Of a stretch of DNA of 64,000 nt, positions 34,012 to 42,659 are shown piece by piece. Location of the stretch: contig NZ_JACOPW010000012.1 of NCBI RefSeq assembly GCF_015461845.1, forward strand, positions 60,037-124,036, given 5' to 3'. Every line of letters starts with the position of its first letter. Positions within the stretch are counted from its first letter, which is position 1. The DNA comes from Pseudomonas mucoides (GTDB lineage: Bacteria > Pseudomonadota > Gammaproteobacteria > Pseudomonadales > Pseudomonadaceae). The translations under genes were made by a program, and so were the position numbers. Below the pieces are notes generated by a model, which was not told the DNA's origin, made no database searches, and was given only the letters and a program-made list of their open reading frames with translations.

Positions 34012-34509
34012 TCAGCTGAGTTTTGAGCGCCAGGCCGGCCCCGCTTCGGCAAGTTTGGCCGCCTCATCAAGGCTCCCGCTGCAACCCCACCAGGTAGATC
34101 TGTCCCACGCTCCGCCATCAAGGCATCTGACGTCATAACGAACACCATCCGGGAATTCAGCAAACCAGCGAAGTTTTTCCGCCTGGATCTTGGCCTCAAG
34201 CTCATCATCGGAAATAACGTAGTCGTTTGCCTGCTCGCGATGCTGGGCCTGAATGGATTTGATGATCTCAACGCAGGATTCCCAGTCACGGGAGATGATG
34301 AAGGGCAGGTCCCACCAATGCTCCGTCTCAAGCGACTCGCGGTCCTCATTTGGAGTTTGGTCAAAGCACCGACGCAATGTGGGATTTAGGGGAAACCGCC
34401 CTGCGACCAGTTCTTGTTTTTCGGGCCAATGTACTGGCTGGTATGTGTCGACCTCGACAAATTCATCTAGGAAGAGGATTTTCCGGGTACGTTCGGCCGG
34501 CTTGGTCAT
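34012..34509 (-). CDS. hypothetical protein
   Basis: 165 residues from ATG at 34509 with AGAGGCCC upstream. Trp-rich C-terminal part (YDVRCLDGGAWDRSTWWG CSGSLDEA). No family recognised. Confidence 0.6.
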   Translation of the reverse strand: MTKPAERTRKILFLDEFVEVDTYQPVHWPEKQELVAGRFPLNPTLRRCFDQTPNEDRESLETEHWWDLPFIISRDWESCVEIIKSIQAQHREQANDYVISDDELEAKIQAEKLRWFAEFPDGVRYDVRCLDGGAWDRSTWWGCSGSLDEAAKLAEAGPAWRSKLS

Positions 34510-34538
34510 TGTAGGGCCTCTGATTGGGGATGCGTTGA

Positions 34539-34577
34539 GGATAGCTATCCTAATGATAACCCCGCGGTGTGCCACCA
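34539..34577 (-). promoter_or_regulatory. TGGTGGCAC-variant promoter module
   Basis: Left box TGGTGGCAC at 34577-34569, directly preceded by GTTC; right region TAGGATAGCTATC is a palindrome-like variant. Ends 30 nt before ATG 34509. Confidence 0.55.
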
Positions 34578-34691
34578 GAACGAGCTCACCGCCTGGCAGT
34601 TTCTTGGCGAATGGTTAGCTCGGTCTGAATTTCGACCCCACACTATGGGGTGCACCGTCACAAATCCGTCGGTAGGATCTCGTTAGTTGCC

Positions 34692-35330
34692 TTACTTCGG
34701 CTTGGCTTCTGCTTTGAGCTTATCGCCTGGATACAAGCGCATGAACTCCATGGACTGCTCTGGGGTGGCGCGTAGCCAGTCGTTGATCAGCCCGTTAGGA
34801 AGGATGACAACGCTTCGTTTCTCATCGTCGGGTTTGTGGTACTGGTTCATGAAGTGATTTTGTGCGTTCACCGTCAGCATTGTGAAGCTGAGTAGCCGGC
34901 CTTCAGGGCTGTGCCATTCATCCCATAAGCCGGCGATCGCCATGACCCCTTCATCTGAGCGGGTAATTCGGGTGGGCACTGCTTTGCCGCTTCTCCAATC
35001 GGGTTCGTAGATCCCCGAGGCAAGGATCACGCAGTGTTGCCCTTTCTTCCAGGCATCACGGAAGGAAGGTTTGCTGCTGACCGTTTCAGATCTGGCGTTG
35101 TAAGTTCGTCGTCCAAGATTCCGGTCTTTAGACCAAAAGGGGAGGAGACCAAACTGGCCAACTTGGGCTTCGAGTTCGGACTGATCATCATCGGTTGCTT
35201 CGCTGCCACGAAGTCGGATGAAGGGACCAAGGTAAGTAGGCCATAGGTCATGTTGGTATGGTTCTGTAGGGGCGACCCCGAAGCCTGCAAGAAGGCGGTC
35301 TTCAGTTGGGGCTTCGTAGTGTGAGCACAT
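34692..35330 (-). CDS. SRAP/HMCES family abasic-site DNA-protein crosslinking protein (YedK-like)
   Basis: 212 residues from ATG at 35330 with GGAGACTGACT upstream. The start is fixed by Cys2 (MCSHYE), the catalytic residue exposed after Met removal. Other marks: YNARSE (N78), SGIYEPD (E109) and H165 in QYHKPDDEKR before SVVIL; the usual H-x-RMP segment is extended. SRAP proteins covalently cap abasic sites in single-stranded DNA. In a mobile element this may protect transferred or replicating DNA. The frame to 35504 overlaps the divergent gene region and is rejected. Confidence 0.9.
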   Translation of the reverse strand: MCSHYEAPTEDRLLAGFGVAPTEPYQHDLWPTYLGPFIRLRGSEATDDDQSELEAQVGQFGLLPFWSKDRNLGRRTYNARSETVSSKPSFRDAWKKGQHCVILASGIYEPDWRSGKAVPTRITRSDEGVMAIAGLWDEWHSPEGRLLSFTMLTVNAQNHFMNQYHKPDDEKRSVVILPNGLINDWLRATPEQSMEFMRLYPGDKLKAEAKPK

Positions 35331-35556
35331 AGTCAGTCTCCAAAGAGTTGCGTCACAGGATAGACCGCAAGCGACATGTTCTGTCGCGGAGTGTTGGTAG
35401 GGCCACACAGGGATCGGCCAACTGAACACCGGAAATGGGACTTGAATTTCCCGGCCGGATACATAGTTCATCTGATAGCCGCTCGTCCAAAAGGTGTGAC
35501 CCACCCACTCTGGATAGGGTCAGCAGATGTAGATCCGATTTTTGCAAGGAGTACAG

Positions 35557-35964
35557 ATGACCGCGCCAATGACCATTCTGGCCGCCGCGTTGGACAAGGT
35601 TCAACACGATCCAGCTGCATGTTCGCTGCCGGCACGCGCACAGGCAGAACGCGCGGCGATTCTGGTAATAGCCCAGTCTATTGAGGTGGCGGGGGAGCCA
35701 GCACATCACGCCTCGAGTGGCTTGCTTCCCTACGTTGGGGAAGTTACAAAAGCCAAAGAAGGTTTGCGGGTCGCGCTAGAGGAACTCGACGTCGACGCGC
35801 CGCCTGACAGGCGAGCAGTGCTTGTTGCCAATTTCGAGCGGGCACAGGACGTGTATTACCAGGCAACTGCAAGTGTTGCGGAGATCATCGGCCGAATCGT
35901 CAATGCTCCACCAGAACGAAGGGGAGAGTGTGTTGACTCTGATTGGTCTGCGGGATATGTTTGA
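35557..35964 (+). CDS. hypothetical helical protein
   Basis: 135 residues from ATG at 35557 with AAGGAG upstream. Predicted all-helical, Ala-rich (RAQAERAAILVIAQSIEVAG; FERAQDVYYQATASVAEII). Divergent from the SRAP gene. Followed by the terminator at 36066-36095. Confidence 0.6.
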   Translation: MTAPMTILAAALDKVQHDPAACSLPARAQAERAAILVIAQSIEVAGEPAHHASSGLLPYVGEVTKAKEGLRVALEELDVDAPPDRRAVLVANFERAQDVYYQATASVAEIIGRIVNAPPERRGECVDSDWSAGYV

Positions 35965-36065
35965 AGCCAGGCCGCGAGAGACGGCCTTTATGGGCCCTGC
36001 CCCGCGACCCTTTGGGTGGCACCGTAGGAACTAGCCAAGAAGCCTCTGCTTCTCTCACCCATACC

Positions 36066-36095
36066 AAAAGCCCGCATTCAATGCGGGCTTTTTGG
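36066..36095. terminator. bidirectional Rho-independent terminator
   Basis: AAGCCCGCAT-TCA-ATGCGGGCTT, a 10-bp GC-rich stem flanked by A and T runs on both sides. It lies between convergent genes 35557-35964 and 36112-36360. Confidence 0.85.
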
Positions 36096-36111
36096 TTCTT
36101 GGCTTCCGCAG

Positions 36112-36360
36112 TCAAGCCTTCCGGACGTCCAGATCCCCCGGCATGGACGCCCCAAGATCAATTCCAAGTAACAGAGCGCCGCGAAGAATCGCTTGCTCAG
36201 CATGGCAAGCATCAGACATATGGACTGGTCGCTCATCACCTTCAAGGGGAAATCCTGCAGCCTTCCGAATCATTTTTATGGCGAAACGAAAGGCCTCGGC
36301 ACTTGGCTCAAGATTCTCCAAGGGGACAGTTAGTTGCTTTGTTGGTGCGTGGTATCTCAT
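36112..36360 (-). CDS. small hypothetical protein
   Basis: 82 residues from ATG at 36360 with AGGAC upstream. HAEQAILRGALLLGIDLG segment; unknown. First of a group of small minus-strand genes to 37620 that lack the promoter module. Confidence 0.55.
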   Translation of the reverse strand: MRYHAPTKQLTVPLENLEPSAEAFRFAIKMIRKAAGFPLEGDERPVHMSDACHAEQAILRGALLLGIDLGASMPGDLDVRKA

Positions 36361-36506
36361 GAGTGCTTGTCCTGGGCCTAATCGAATTTTCGACAACTGC
36401 GGTGTTTTATCCTTTGGAGGCCCAGGTCTGAGCGAGGCTGAACAGAGCAAGTATGGGGCCGATACCAATCGCTGCTCCGATTCCTGCGCCCAGGCTGGTC
36501 AGCTGC

Positions 36507-36725
36507 TCACTCGTCGTCAACTGCTTCAAGTTTTCCGAAAAGCGCGATTTCGCCCAGATGCGTCTGATCGGGCAGCATGTGTTCTAGCTCGCGTAGGATT
36601 TTTTGAGCCAGGCCCAGCGCTTCGTCTCTCGGGATAATCAAACGAACAAGGTCCGGGTAATGGGACTTCTCGTCCAATACTTCTTGGCCCTTCCCGATTG
36701 TGAATTCTTGATCGTTGCAGCGCAT
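36507..36725 (-). CDS. small hypothetical protein
   Basis: 72 residues; AAAGGAAT before ATG. Acidic/hydrophobic mix (LVRLIIPRDEALGLAQKIL). Unknown. Confidence 0.6.
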   Translation of the reverse strand: MRCNDQEFTIGKGQEVLDEKSHYPDLVRLIIPRDEALGLAQKILRELEHMLPDQTHLGEIALFGKLEAVDDE

Positions 36726-36738
36726 AGTGCGGATTCCT

Positions 36739-36972
36739 TTAATGCCTGTTGAACATGTCTGCTTGGGTATTGGCCGTATCTGCCTTTGGTGCGTTCAGCG
36801 GGTGGCCCAGCTGACGGCGAATCTCACCAAGCCAGGCCTTGTAGGGGGTGTTTGCTCGCTCCCCCCAGGGGTAGGCATCAGTTAAAGCCCTTCGTAGCGC
36901 TTTCATATCACTGCGGCCTACATTGCGAATTACTGCCGCTACCACCGGCGCAGCTGCATCTGCCCACGACAT
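36739..36972 (-). CDS. small hypothetical protein
   Basis: 77 residues; AGGAGC before ATG. N-terminal helix, then AYPWGERANTPYKAWLGEIR, a segment of the type found in small conserved plasmid/phage proteins. 13 nt before 36507-36725, probably the same transcript. Confidence 0.65.
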   Translation of the reverse strand: MSWADAAAPVVAAVIRNVGRSDMKALRRALTDAYPWGERANTPYKAWLGEIRRQLGHPLNAPKADTANTQADMFNRH

Positions 36973-36997
36973 TGTATTTAGCTCCTGGTGATCAACT

Positions 36998-37228
36998 TCA
37001 ACGGCGGTACCAGTTTAGCTTGAAGCATCTGGCATCCGCGGGGATCTGGTCCGGCACCCAGCGTAGGCAGTCTAAGTACATACGTTCAGGCTTGCTTGGA
37101 CTCGGCCGAGTTGCTTGAACCAGATAGGCCGATCCACCAGAAGTCACAATGTAGTCGCCGGCGCTCAAACCTTCCGCACCGTCAATGTACAACTTGCAAG
37201 GGGTAAATGGCTGACGGCGGCTCGCCAT
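36998..37228 (-). CDS. small hypothetical protein
   Basis: 76 residues from ATG at 37228 (AGGTAATC upstream); a TTG at 37252 would overlap the upstream stop as TTGA. Beta-rich, with C-terminal CFKLNWYRR. Unknown. Confidence 0.6.
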   Translation of the reverse strand: MASRRQPFTPCKLYIDGAEGLSAGDYIVTSGGSAYLVQATRPSPSKPERMYLDCLRWVPDQIPADARCFKLNWYRR

Positions 37229-37248
37229 AGTTGGATTACCTATTGATC

Positions 37249-37620
37249 TCAATGCTTTTTTGAGTTGGGAATGCTTATGCGCTCGATCGAGACCCTTCCA
37301 AGCTCGGCTTTGAATTGAAGGTCGTTATCAGCTTCGTGCGCAAGGCAGATCAAGGCCCGCGCCATGCAGCTTGCAGCACCTTCGGCCCCGAGAAGCTGAA
37401 CTGCTGCGGCTATTTGCTCTGAGAACAGTCGATTATCCATCGTGGGCCATTCCTTGCTGTTGCGGACAGTGCCCGCGCGGTCATATCCATAGTCGAGCAT
37501 AGCAATGAGTGCCACAAGCCATAACAACGCTGCAAAAATCACCGCCTGCCTTGCCACCCTTTTGGCACTCCTGTTTTGGCTAGATCCTTTGATGAGCGGC
37601 GGTAAGATATAGGCATTCAT
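37249..37620 (-). CDS. single-pass membrane protein, unknown
   Basis: 123 residues. One hydrophobic helix near residues 24-44 (RQAVIFAALLWLVALIAML), followed by a soluble helical domain with two Cys. Divergent from the CPBP gene with a 20-nt gap to its start. Confidence 0.6.
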   Translation of the reverse strand: MNAYILPPLIKGSSQNRSAKRVARQAVIFAALLWLVALIAMLDYGYDRAGTVRNSKEWPTMDNRLFSEQIAAAVQLLGAEGAASCMARALICLAHEADNDLQFKAELGRVSIERISIPNSKKH

Positions 37621-37640
37621 TTCGCGAAAGGATGCTTAGC

Positions 37641-38351
37641 GTGATCAACGCCATTTCCCCAGGTTACCCGCCCATCGATCAAGCTCGTTACTCATGGTGG
37701 CGGCGTTGTTTGATTGGTATCACGGCTCTATTTCTTGCCCTGGCAATACAGACCTGGATATTCACGGTCGTCGGGAAGGAAGAATGGAATTCTCTTTGGC
37801 TGATGCTTGCACATGGCGCAACAGCCGTAGCACTTCTGTTTCTGGCCGCGGTACAACTCAGAGACTCAGGTGGGCTCCGAGCGCTTTTAGGCCATGGCCT
37901 TGGGCGAACCTTAAAGGTCTATCTTCCGATCGTAATCGTTATCTATGTTGTCTGCACAAGCCTGGACGTGGGGCTAGGTTACGGCCGCGAGACTTTCATG
38001 ATTTCGTTCTTGGGTGGCCTCTCAGCCTTGGAAAAGTTGCTTTGTCTGGTGATGCTGCTGGCGCTCCCCCCTATCAGTGAAGAGCTTTTATACCGCCACT
38101 TTTTGATGAGATTGTTCCCTATGAACAGTCGTTTCTGGCAGTGGACTGCAATCCTGATCACCAGCACGTTGTTCATGTTGATGCATAGCCAATACGCGCA
38201 TTGGCCGTCTTTTGCCTTGATTGGGTCTTTGGCTGTGCTTTTTGCCTACGCACGCGTGCGCACTGGTGGCATTTTGGTTCCGGTTCTCTTACATAGTTTT
38301 GCAGAGATATGCGGCATGCTGAGCGACACAGTTCTGAGCCAGTTGGTATAG
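37641..38351 (+). CDS. CPBP family intramembrane metalloprotease (CAAX-like)
   Basis: 236 residues from GTG at 37641 (AGGA eight bases upstream). Six to seven hydrophobic segments and the three CPBP/Rce1 motifs: ISEELLYR (E147, E148, R152), FMLMHSQY (H182) and LVPVLLHSFAE (H218). These residues form the metal site in the membrane. In bacteria the family acts in bacteriocin maturation or immunity and other membrane proteolysis; the target here is unknown. Followed at 13 nt by the HAD gene. Confidence 0.85.
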   Translation: MINAISPGYPPIDQARYSWWRRCLIGITALFLALAIQTWIFTVVGKEEWNSLWLMLAHGATAVALLFLAAVQLRDSGGLRALLGHGLGRTLKVYLPIVIVIYVVCTSLDVGLGYGRETFMISFLGGLSALEKLLCLVMLLALPPISEELLYRHFLMRLFPMNSRFWQWTAILITSTLFMLMHSQYAHWPSFALIGSLAVLFAYARVRTGGILVPVLLHSFAEICGMLSDTVLSQLV

Positions 38352-38363
38352 GGAAGACATTAA

Positions 38364-38981
38364 GTGGAAGCCGTCATTTTCGATGCCTTTGGCACAATCC
38401 TTCGCATCTGCGAAGGCAAGCACCCATACCGTCAGCTCATGAAGGCCGGGATCAAGCAGGGACGCAGGCCCAGGCCGGAGGATGCGTCCCTACTCATGTC
38501 AGGTGGCTATGGCTTGGCAGAGGCGGCAGAGCTGCTCGGGATTGAAGTAAGGCCTCAGGAAATGGCTCGCCTTGAGGCGGTGCTGAGGGCAGAGGTGGCA
38601 AGCATTGAGCCATATGCAGATGCAGTGCTGTGCATCAAGGCCATCAAGGCCATCAAGGCGGCAGGGATCAAGGTTGGGATCTGCTCTAACCTGGCGATGC
38701 CCTACGGTGCTGCGGTGACCCGGCACTTTCCCGACCTGGATGCTTACGGGTTCAGCTTTGATGTAGGGGTTCTAAAGCCCGATCGACGCATTTATGAGGC
38801 TGTACTGCGAGATATGGGCGTTGCTGCGGAAGATACCTGGATGGTGGGTGATTCCCAGCGGTGCGATAAGTACGGCCCCGAAGCGCTTGGAATTAAAGGG
38901 CACTTTCTGCAGCGGGCCGGCGGTGAGCTGCCTGACCTGTTGGAGTTTCGCAACATCGTCATCCGTGCACCCGATCTGTGA
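38364..38981 (+). CDS. HAD-superfamily hydrolase
   Basis: 205 residues from GTG. HAD motifs in order: FDAFGTI (nucleophile D7), ICSNL (motif II Ser), LKPDRRIY (motif III Lys) and VGDSQRCDKYG (motif IV). The DxFGT form and cap size are typical of small haloacid-dehalogenase-like phosphatases. A perfect 27-bp run of three 9-bp repeats at 38633-38659 encodes IKAIKAIKA. Probably co-transcribed with the CPBP gene. Confidence 0.85.
   Translation: MEAVIFDAFGTILRICEGKHPYRQLMKAGIKQGRRPRPEDASLLMSGGYGLAEAAELLGIEVRPQEMARLEAVLRAEVASIEPYADAVLCIKAIKAIKAAGIKVGICSNLAMPYGAAVTRHFPDLDAYGFSFDVGVLKPDRRIYEAVLRDMGVAAEDTWMVGDSQRCDKYGPEALGIKGHFLQRAGGELPDLLEFRNIVIRAPDL
38633..38659 (+). repeat. three tandem CATCAAGGC 9-mers inside the HAD gene
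   Basis: Three perfect adjacent copies of CATCAAGGC, in frame. Gain or loss of copies would change the IKA repeat length without frameshift. Confidence 0.8.
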
Positions 38982-39257
38982 TTACTTGTTCAGCATACGC
39001 TCCTGCTCAGCCACCAAAATGGCCCGACCGTAGAGGTTTGTGGAGATGTGGGACAACACCAAGCTCCCGATACTGCAGCCGATAAGATTTTGGAATGGAA
39101 CCCAAGCGTCAGTGCCATACAAGCGAGACAAGATTGAGGTTATTTCCAGAGCATTCAGCCCCCACGTGAAGAAACTAAGCAGGGCCCCGAGGGACATGAC
39201 GAATGACATGAACCAAAAGAATCGAGCTGCAAATTTACCGACAGTGCTTGCAACCAT
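38982..39257 (-). CDS. small membrane protein, unknown
   Basis: 91 residues; GGAGATAGCT before ATG. Two hydrophobic segments (FFWFMSFVMSLGALLSFFTW; LIGCSIGSLVLSHI). Directly convergent with the HAD gene; stops abut. The 221 nt upstream to 39478 hold no supported feature. Confidence 0.6.
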   Translation of the reverse strand: MVASTVGKFAARFFWFMSFVMSLGALLSFFTWGLNALEITSILSRLYGTDAWVPFQNLIGCSIGSLVLSHISTNLYGRAILVAEQERMLNK

Positions 39258-39478
39258 AGCTATCTCCAGATGGGTTAGTGATTTGAATGCATTGTGCCCT
39301 TGCCCTCAAACGAGTGGAAGCCAAAGGCCGTCTAGCAAATTCTCGATGTCTGGTCGCAGGAATTAACAATCAGTCACCTTCAGCCAACCCGCGGTAAAGC
39401 ATGGATCTTTTTGGATTTGGCAATCTGAACGGTCACGTTAATCTGTCTAAAGGCTAGTAAATTCGGGAGGGCAGAGCT

Positions 39479-39754
39479 TTGAGGTTTTGGACAACAGCTG
39501 AAGAGAAGGTACTCAAGGAACTCTACGGGGACACTCCGATGGCGGAGTTGACGTCCATCCTAAATCGAGAAGTAGGGTCGATTCATGGTAAGGCTAGGAC
39601 CTTAGGCATTAAACGCAGCGACACTTTCCGAAATGGCCAGCACGGCGGCCGTTTCAGCTCAGGAAGCAATTCCGGAGAGTCCACCCGTTTCAAGAAAGGG
39701 AGGAACCCCCACGCGAATACGCGGGGAAGGGATTCTGGGCAGTCGCTTGAGTAG
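39479..39754 (+). CDS. single helix-turn-helix DNA-binding protein
   Basis: 91 residues from a TTG start with GGAGGG upstream. Residues 3-45 (FWTTAEEKVLKELYGD ... SIHGKARTLGIKRS) form one homeodomain-like HTH of the same type as the six in 3876-4793. The C-terminus TRFKKGRNPHANTRG resembles tails of phage HNH-associated DNA-binding proteins. Confidence 0.65.
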   Translation: MRFWTTAEEKVLKELYGDTPMAELTSILNREVGSIHGKARTLGIKRSDTFRNGQHGGRFSSGSNSGESTRFKKGRNPHANTRGRDSGQSLE

Positions 39755-39798
39755 GGATCCCTCTTTAGGGCAGGGATCACACCAGCCGAACAAATGTG

Positions 39799-40596
39799 CT
39801 AATCATTCTGAGCTTTGAGCATTTCCAGATGTGCTTCTTCTTCAACTGTCGATTTTCCGTTCGCACTCCGCCAGGCAATTCTCAGTTCGTAGAGCGAAAT
39901 CAGCCCCGCGTGAGTCGGTCGGAAATACACACCTGAGTCATCAGAACGGATTTTCTCTAGCAGCCCGCGTTCATGAAGGTCGTTCACGATCTCATCGAGG
40001 TCGCTGAACCGGTCAGCTTCCTTCGGCGAAACGTGCAAACCCTCAGGCTTGTTGGCCAGCCAAAGCACCTTTTCAGGATTGAAAAGGTTTTTCGTGCCGG
40101 GTCTTCCTGATTGCTGGGTTACAGGCCTTGTTGTGGGAAGAGTTGCCTGAATCACTGGCTGCGATGGTTGTGGAGCTTTGATCATCAGTCCTTGGCTACG
40201 AGCCCAACCAATGACCTCTTCCTCAAGCCAGTCTGGCATCACCAGTTCGTCGGCGATCTTGCCCCACTCAGCGTGCGTCGCTCGAGCCAAAAATGCAGAG
40301 CAGGAAAACGCCTGCGGCATCCGTGGAAAATGGAACTGTTCATCGCAATGGGTGGCTAGAAACGCCGCCAGCCCATCACCACCCTCTGGAATCTCTACAT
40401 TGGCAACGAGCACGCGGGCGTGTGATACGGCAACTGACATGAACGCTCCGTAGATGTCGTGTACCTCAACGCCAGCCTCCCAATGAAGATGTGGTTCGAA
40501 CATGTACCACTGTGACAATGAGCGATTCAGATACTGGGAGATATTACGGATTAATCGTGGCCCGGCCGGCCGCGTAGTGTTATCAGCGTCGTTCAT
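39799..40596 (-). CDS. hypothetical protein with winged-helix-like C-terminus
   Basis: 265 residues. Its ATG overlaps the stop of the upstream gene by one base (TAATG), so translation is probably coupled. The C-terminal 75 residues (DLDEIVNDLHERGLLEKIRSD, then VYFRPTHAGLISLYEL) look like a winged helix. N-terminal two thirds unknown. Confidence 0.65.
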   Translation of the reverse strand: MNDADNTTRPAGPRLIRNISQYLNRSLSQWYMFEPHLHWEAGVEVHDIYGAFMSVAVSHARVLVANVEIPEGGDGLAAFLATHCDEQFHFPRMPQAFSCSAFLARATHAEWGKIADELVMPDWLEEEVIGWARSQGLMIKAPQPSQPVIQATLPTTRPVTQQSGRPGTKNLFNPEKVLWLANKPEGLHVSPKEADRFSDLDEIVNDLHERGLLEKIRSDDSGVYFRPTHAGLISLYELRIAWRSANGKSTVEEEAHLEMLKAQND

Positions 40597-41333
40597 TATT
40601 CGATTTCCAGCGTTCCGTTGGCGGCTACTTCTTTACCCTTGGCCGTGATGCGAGCCAAGCCATTACCGATCACTTCGAAGAGCCCTAGCTTGAAGCCTTT
40701 AGCGATTGCGTCAGCGGTCAGTGAGGGTACTGCGTACTCAACCATGCCGGAAGTGGTTCTGGCTGCGCGCGCAAGCGTTTCTGGAAGATGGTCGGTTGGT
40801 TTAGCATCTGGGTCATACTCGCAATCGAAAGCGACCTCAGAGAGCAGAACGCGTCCGACAAACTCCCCCACCGGGTTGGCCCGGGCAAAGGAAGTGCCAT
40901 CCAGTATCAAGGTGTCCTCGCCCTCAATGCGCTTCCACCAGATCCCAGCTGATGTTTTCTGAAAACCGTAGTAGTCCGGCGTCATGTCGAAGCGGCCGCA
41001 CTCAGACATTGTGGGGTCCTGGATGTCATCACCCTCAAATTCGAAGCGAACCTGATCGCAGTTGAAGCTCGCAATGTTAAGGGCACTGATGTCAATAATG
41101 GACGGTTTGTTCGATAGCAGCGGGGCTTGGGTATTCCACAGATCCTCGCTGAGCTCCTGTGCGTTTCCGATATCTATCACCCCATTCTGGAACAGCCCAA
41201 GGTGCAGAGTGCGATCACGTAAGAACACTACAGAGACGGGCGAGACGATAATGGCCAGATCTGTCCGACCTGCCAGTTTGTTGTCGTAGGCTTCTGCAGC
41301 GGTCTGGAACGCTGGGAGGTTAGTCAATTGCAT
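40596..41333 (-). CDS. hypothetical protein
   Basis: 245 residues. Beta-rich N-terminal part (TDLAIIVSPVSVVFLRDRTLHLGLF), acidic centre, and a C-terminal SLTADAIAKGFKLGLFEVIG ... ARITAKG segment that also looks winged-helix-like. First gene of a coupled pair with 39799-40596. Confidence 0.65.
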   Translation of the reverse strand: MQLTNLPAFQTAAEAYDNKLAGRTDLAIIVSPVSVVFLRDRTLHLGLFQNGVIDIGNAQELSEDLWNTQAPLLSNKPSIIDISALNIASFNCDQVRFEFEGDDIQDPTMSECGRFDMTPDYYGFQKTSAGIWWKRIEGEDTLILDGTSFARANPVGEFVGRVLLSEVAFDCEYDPDAKPTDHLPETLARAARTTSGMVEYAVPSLTADAIAKGFKLGLFEVIGNGLARITAKGKEVAANGTLEIE

Positions 41334-41358
41334 TCGGGCTCTGCCTGTAGTGATGTTC

Positions 41359-41397
41359 GATGAGGGTAATGATCAGGCCGATCTAGACGTGCCAGAA
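41359..41397 (-). promoter_or_regulatory. TTCTGGCAC-type promoter module
   Basis: Left box TTCTGGCAC at 41397-41389, right box TCATTACCCTCAT preceded by CCTGA. Ends 26 nt before ATG 41333. Confidence 0.75.
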
Positions 41398-41545
41398 CCT
41401 CTTACTGTGATTACCCAGTAGAAAGCCCATGCTCTACACAGCAGTTTCAAGAGTCGAATAGGACTCCAAGGAGAACTAGGTGAGCCCCAGCATCTTGAGT
41501 TCCCGCCCCAGGTGCTGAACCGATTGGACTGGGATAGTGCTCGGG

Positions 41546-42079
41546 CTATGGCAGCGGGGCGTTTGAGCCGGGCACTTGACCCAGAATCCAAGTGAGGATT
41601 TCATCTGCCCCATCGATCAGTCCGATTGAAGCCTCTGGCCATGTGTGAGCGTCAGCGGGCGTCTCACCGTCGTCGTTATCGCAGACCACCAGCATGAGGC
41701 CATCGGGCAAGTACAGGTGCCATGCGACCCCCGTACCACCTGTGCCGTCGAGCGAGAACCCGTAGTAGGTTGGTTCGCACGGCGTCACGCCGTCCGGCAT
41801 CCGAAACGGGTTTCGAATTTCAAAACCTTCATGGTGGAATGCCAAGAGGGTTGGATCGTAGACACGTGGAGGGATCTCATCTGCCAATGCTTTCGGTGCT
41901 TGGCTTGAAGGTTGGGGTTCCAGGGCCTGCGCGCGGCGTGCAAGGAGGATGCTCAGGTATTGCGCGTCATTGCTCACGTCGGTTGGCTCGCAGCTCAGCG
42001 CGGTCTTGAGGGCGCTTTTAAGCCATTCGCTAGCCGTTGGTGATTTCAAGACTTCGGTGATGTGCTGTTCGATGGTCAT
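41546..42079 (-). CDS. hypothetical protein
   Basis: 177 residues from ATG at 42079 (GGGCAGTGCC upstream); the frame to 42205 overlaps 42156-42530. C-terminal half is beta-rich and acidic (WHLYLPDGLMLVVCDNDDGE). Second gene of a unit with 42156-42530. Confidence 0.55.
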   Translation of the reverse strand: MTIEQHITEVLKSPTASEWLKSALKTALSCEPTDVSNDAQYLSILLARRAQALEPQPSSQAPKALADEIPPRVYDPTLLAFHHEGFEIRNPFRMPDGVTPCEPTYYGFSLDGTGGTGVAWHLYLPDGLMLVVCDNDDGETPADAHTWPEASIGLIDGADEILTWILGQVPGSNAPLP

Positions 42080-42155
42080 GGCACTGCCCATAGCTGGGAT
42101 TGAAGGAGAGTGGTCGAGTAGGGCAGAGGGGAGTTGTCCAGCCCCTTTTTGATCG

Positions 42156-42530
42156 CTATGCCGTTTGTGGGTGATTGAGGTGGATCCGACGGGCATAAGA
42201 GCCATTCACGTCTTTCTCCAATGCTTCGACGTAGAGGGTCACAGCATCAGTCAGGCTTTCATCAGTCATGGCTGGATCGAAGCGCTTCATGTTGGCGCTA
42301 AGGATGTTGCGACCCTCGCTGTCATAATTGCTGACCAGCATCAGGCTTTCCGACCATGGCTCGAGAGAAATTGTCGCGGTCTTATCGCCAACCACAGTCT
42401 CATAGTCCATTCGGGCAATCAGGCAGCTAATTTCCATGTCTCGGGCAGGGGCGACCTTCCAACCAAGGGTGGTAAGTACCGCCGCGATGCGGGATTTAAC
42501 AGCGGTGTATTCGGTAGTGAAAGTGGTCAT
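42156..42530 (-). CDS. hypothetical protein
   Basis: 124 residues from ATG at 42530 (AGGCCC upstream); the frame to 42641 crosses the promoter module. Alpha/beta protein (TTEYTAVKSRIAAVLTTLGW ... TATISLEPWSESLMLVSNYD). Unknown. Confidence 0.65.
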   Translation of the reverse strand: MTTFTTEYTAVKSRIAAVLTTLGWKVAPARDMEISCLIARMDYETVVGDKTATISLEPWSESLMLVSNYDSEGRNILSANMKRFDPAMTDESLTDAVTLYVEALEKDVNGSYARRIHLNHPQTA

Positions 42531-42562
42531 TGGTATGGGCCTGATCAAAGAGTGTGTTGTTT

Positions 42563-42601
42563 CGATGGGCTTATGATCAGGGCGTTTAGCCTGTGCCAGA
42601 A
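42563..42601 (-). promoter_or_regulatory. TTCTGGCAC-type promoter module
   Basis: Left box TTCTGGCAC at 42601-42593, right box TCATAAGCCCATC preceded by CCTGA. Ends 33 nt before ATG 42530. Confidence 0.75.
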
Positions 42602-42659
42602 CCACCAACTCACAAACTTTCTCAGGCCCTGTCGCAGACATCTCTAGGGCTGTAGTTTC

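Noticed and set aside
36092..36637. Plus-strand frame of 181 codons over the 36.1-36.6 kb region.
   Set aside because: It runs across a terminator and opposite two minus-strand genes with good ribosome sites; codon choice is poor.
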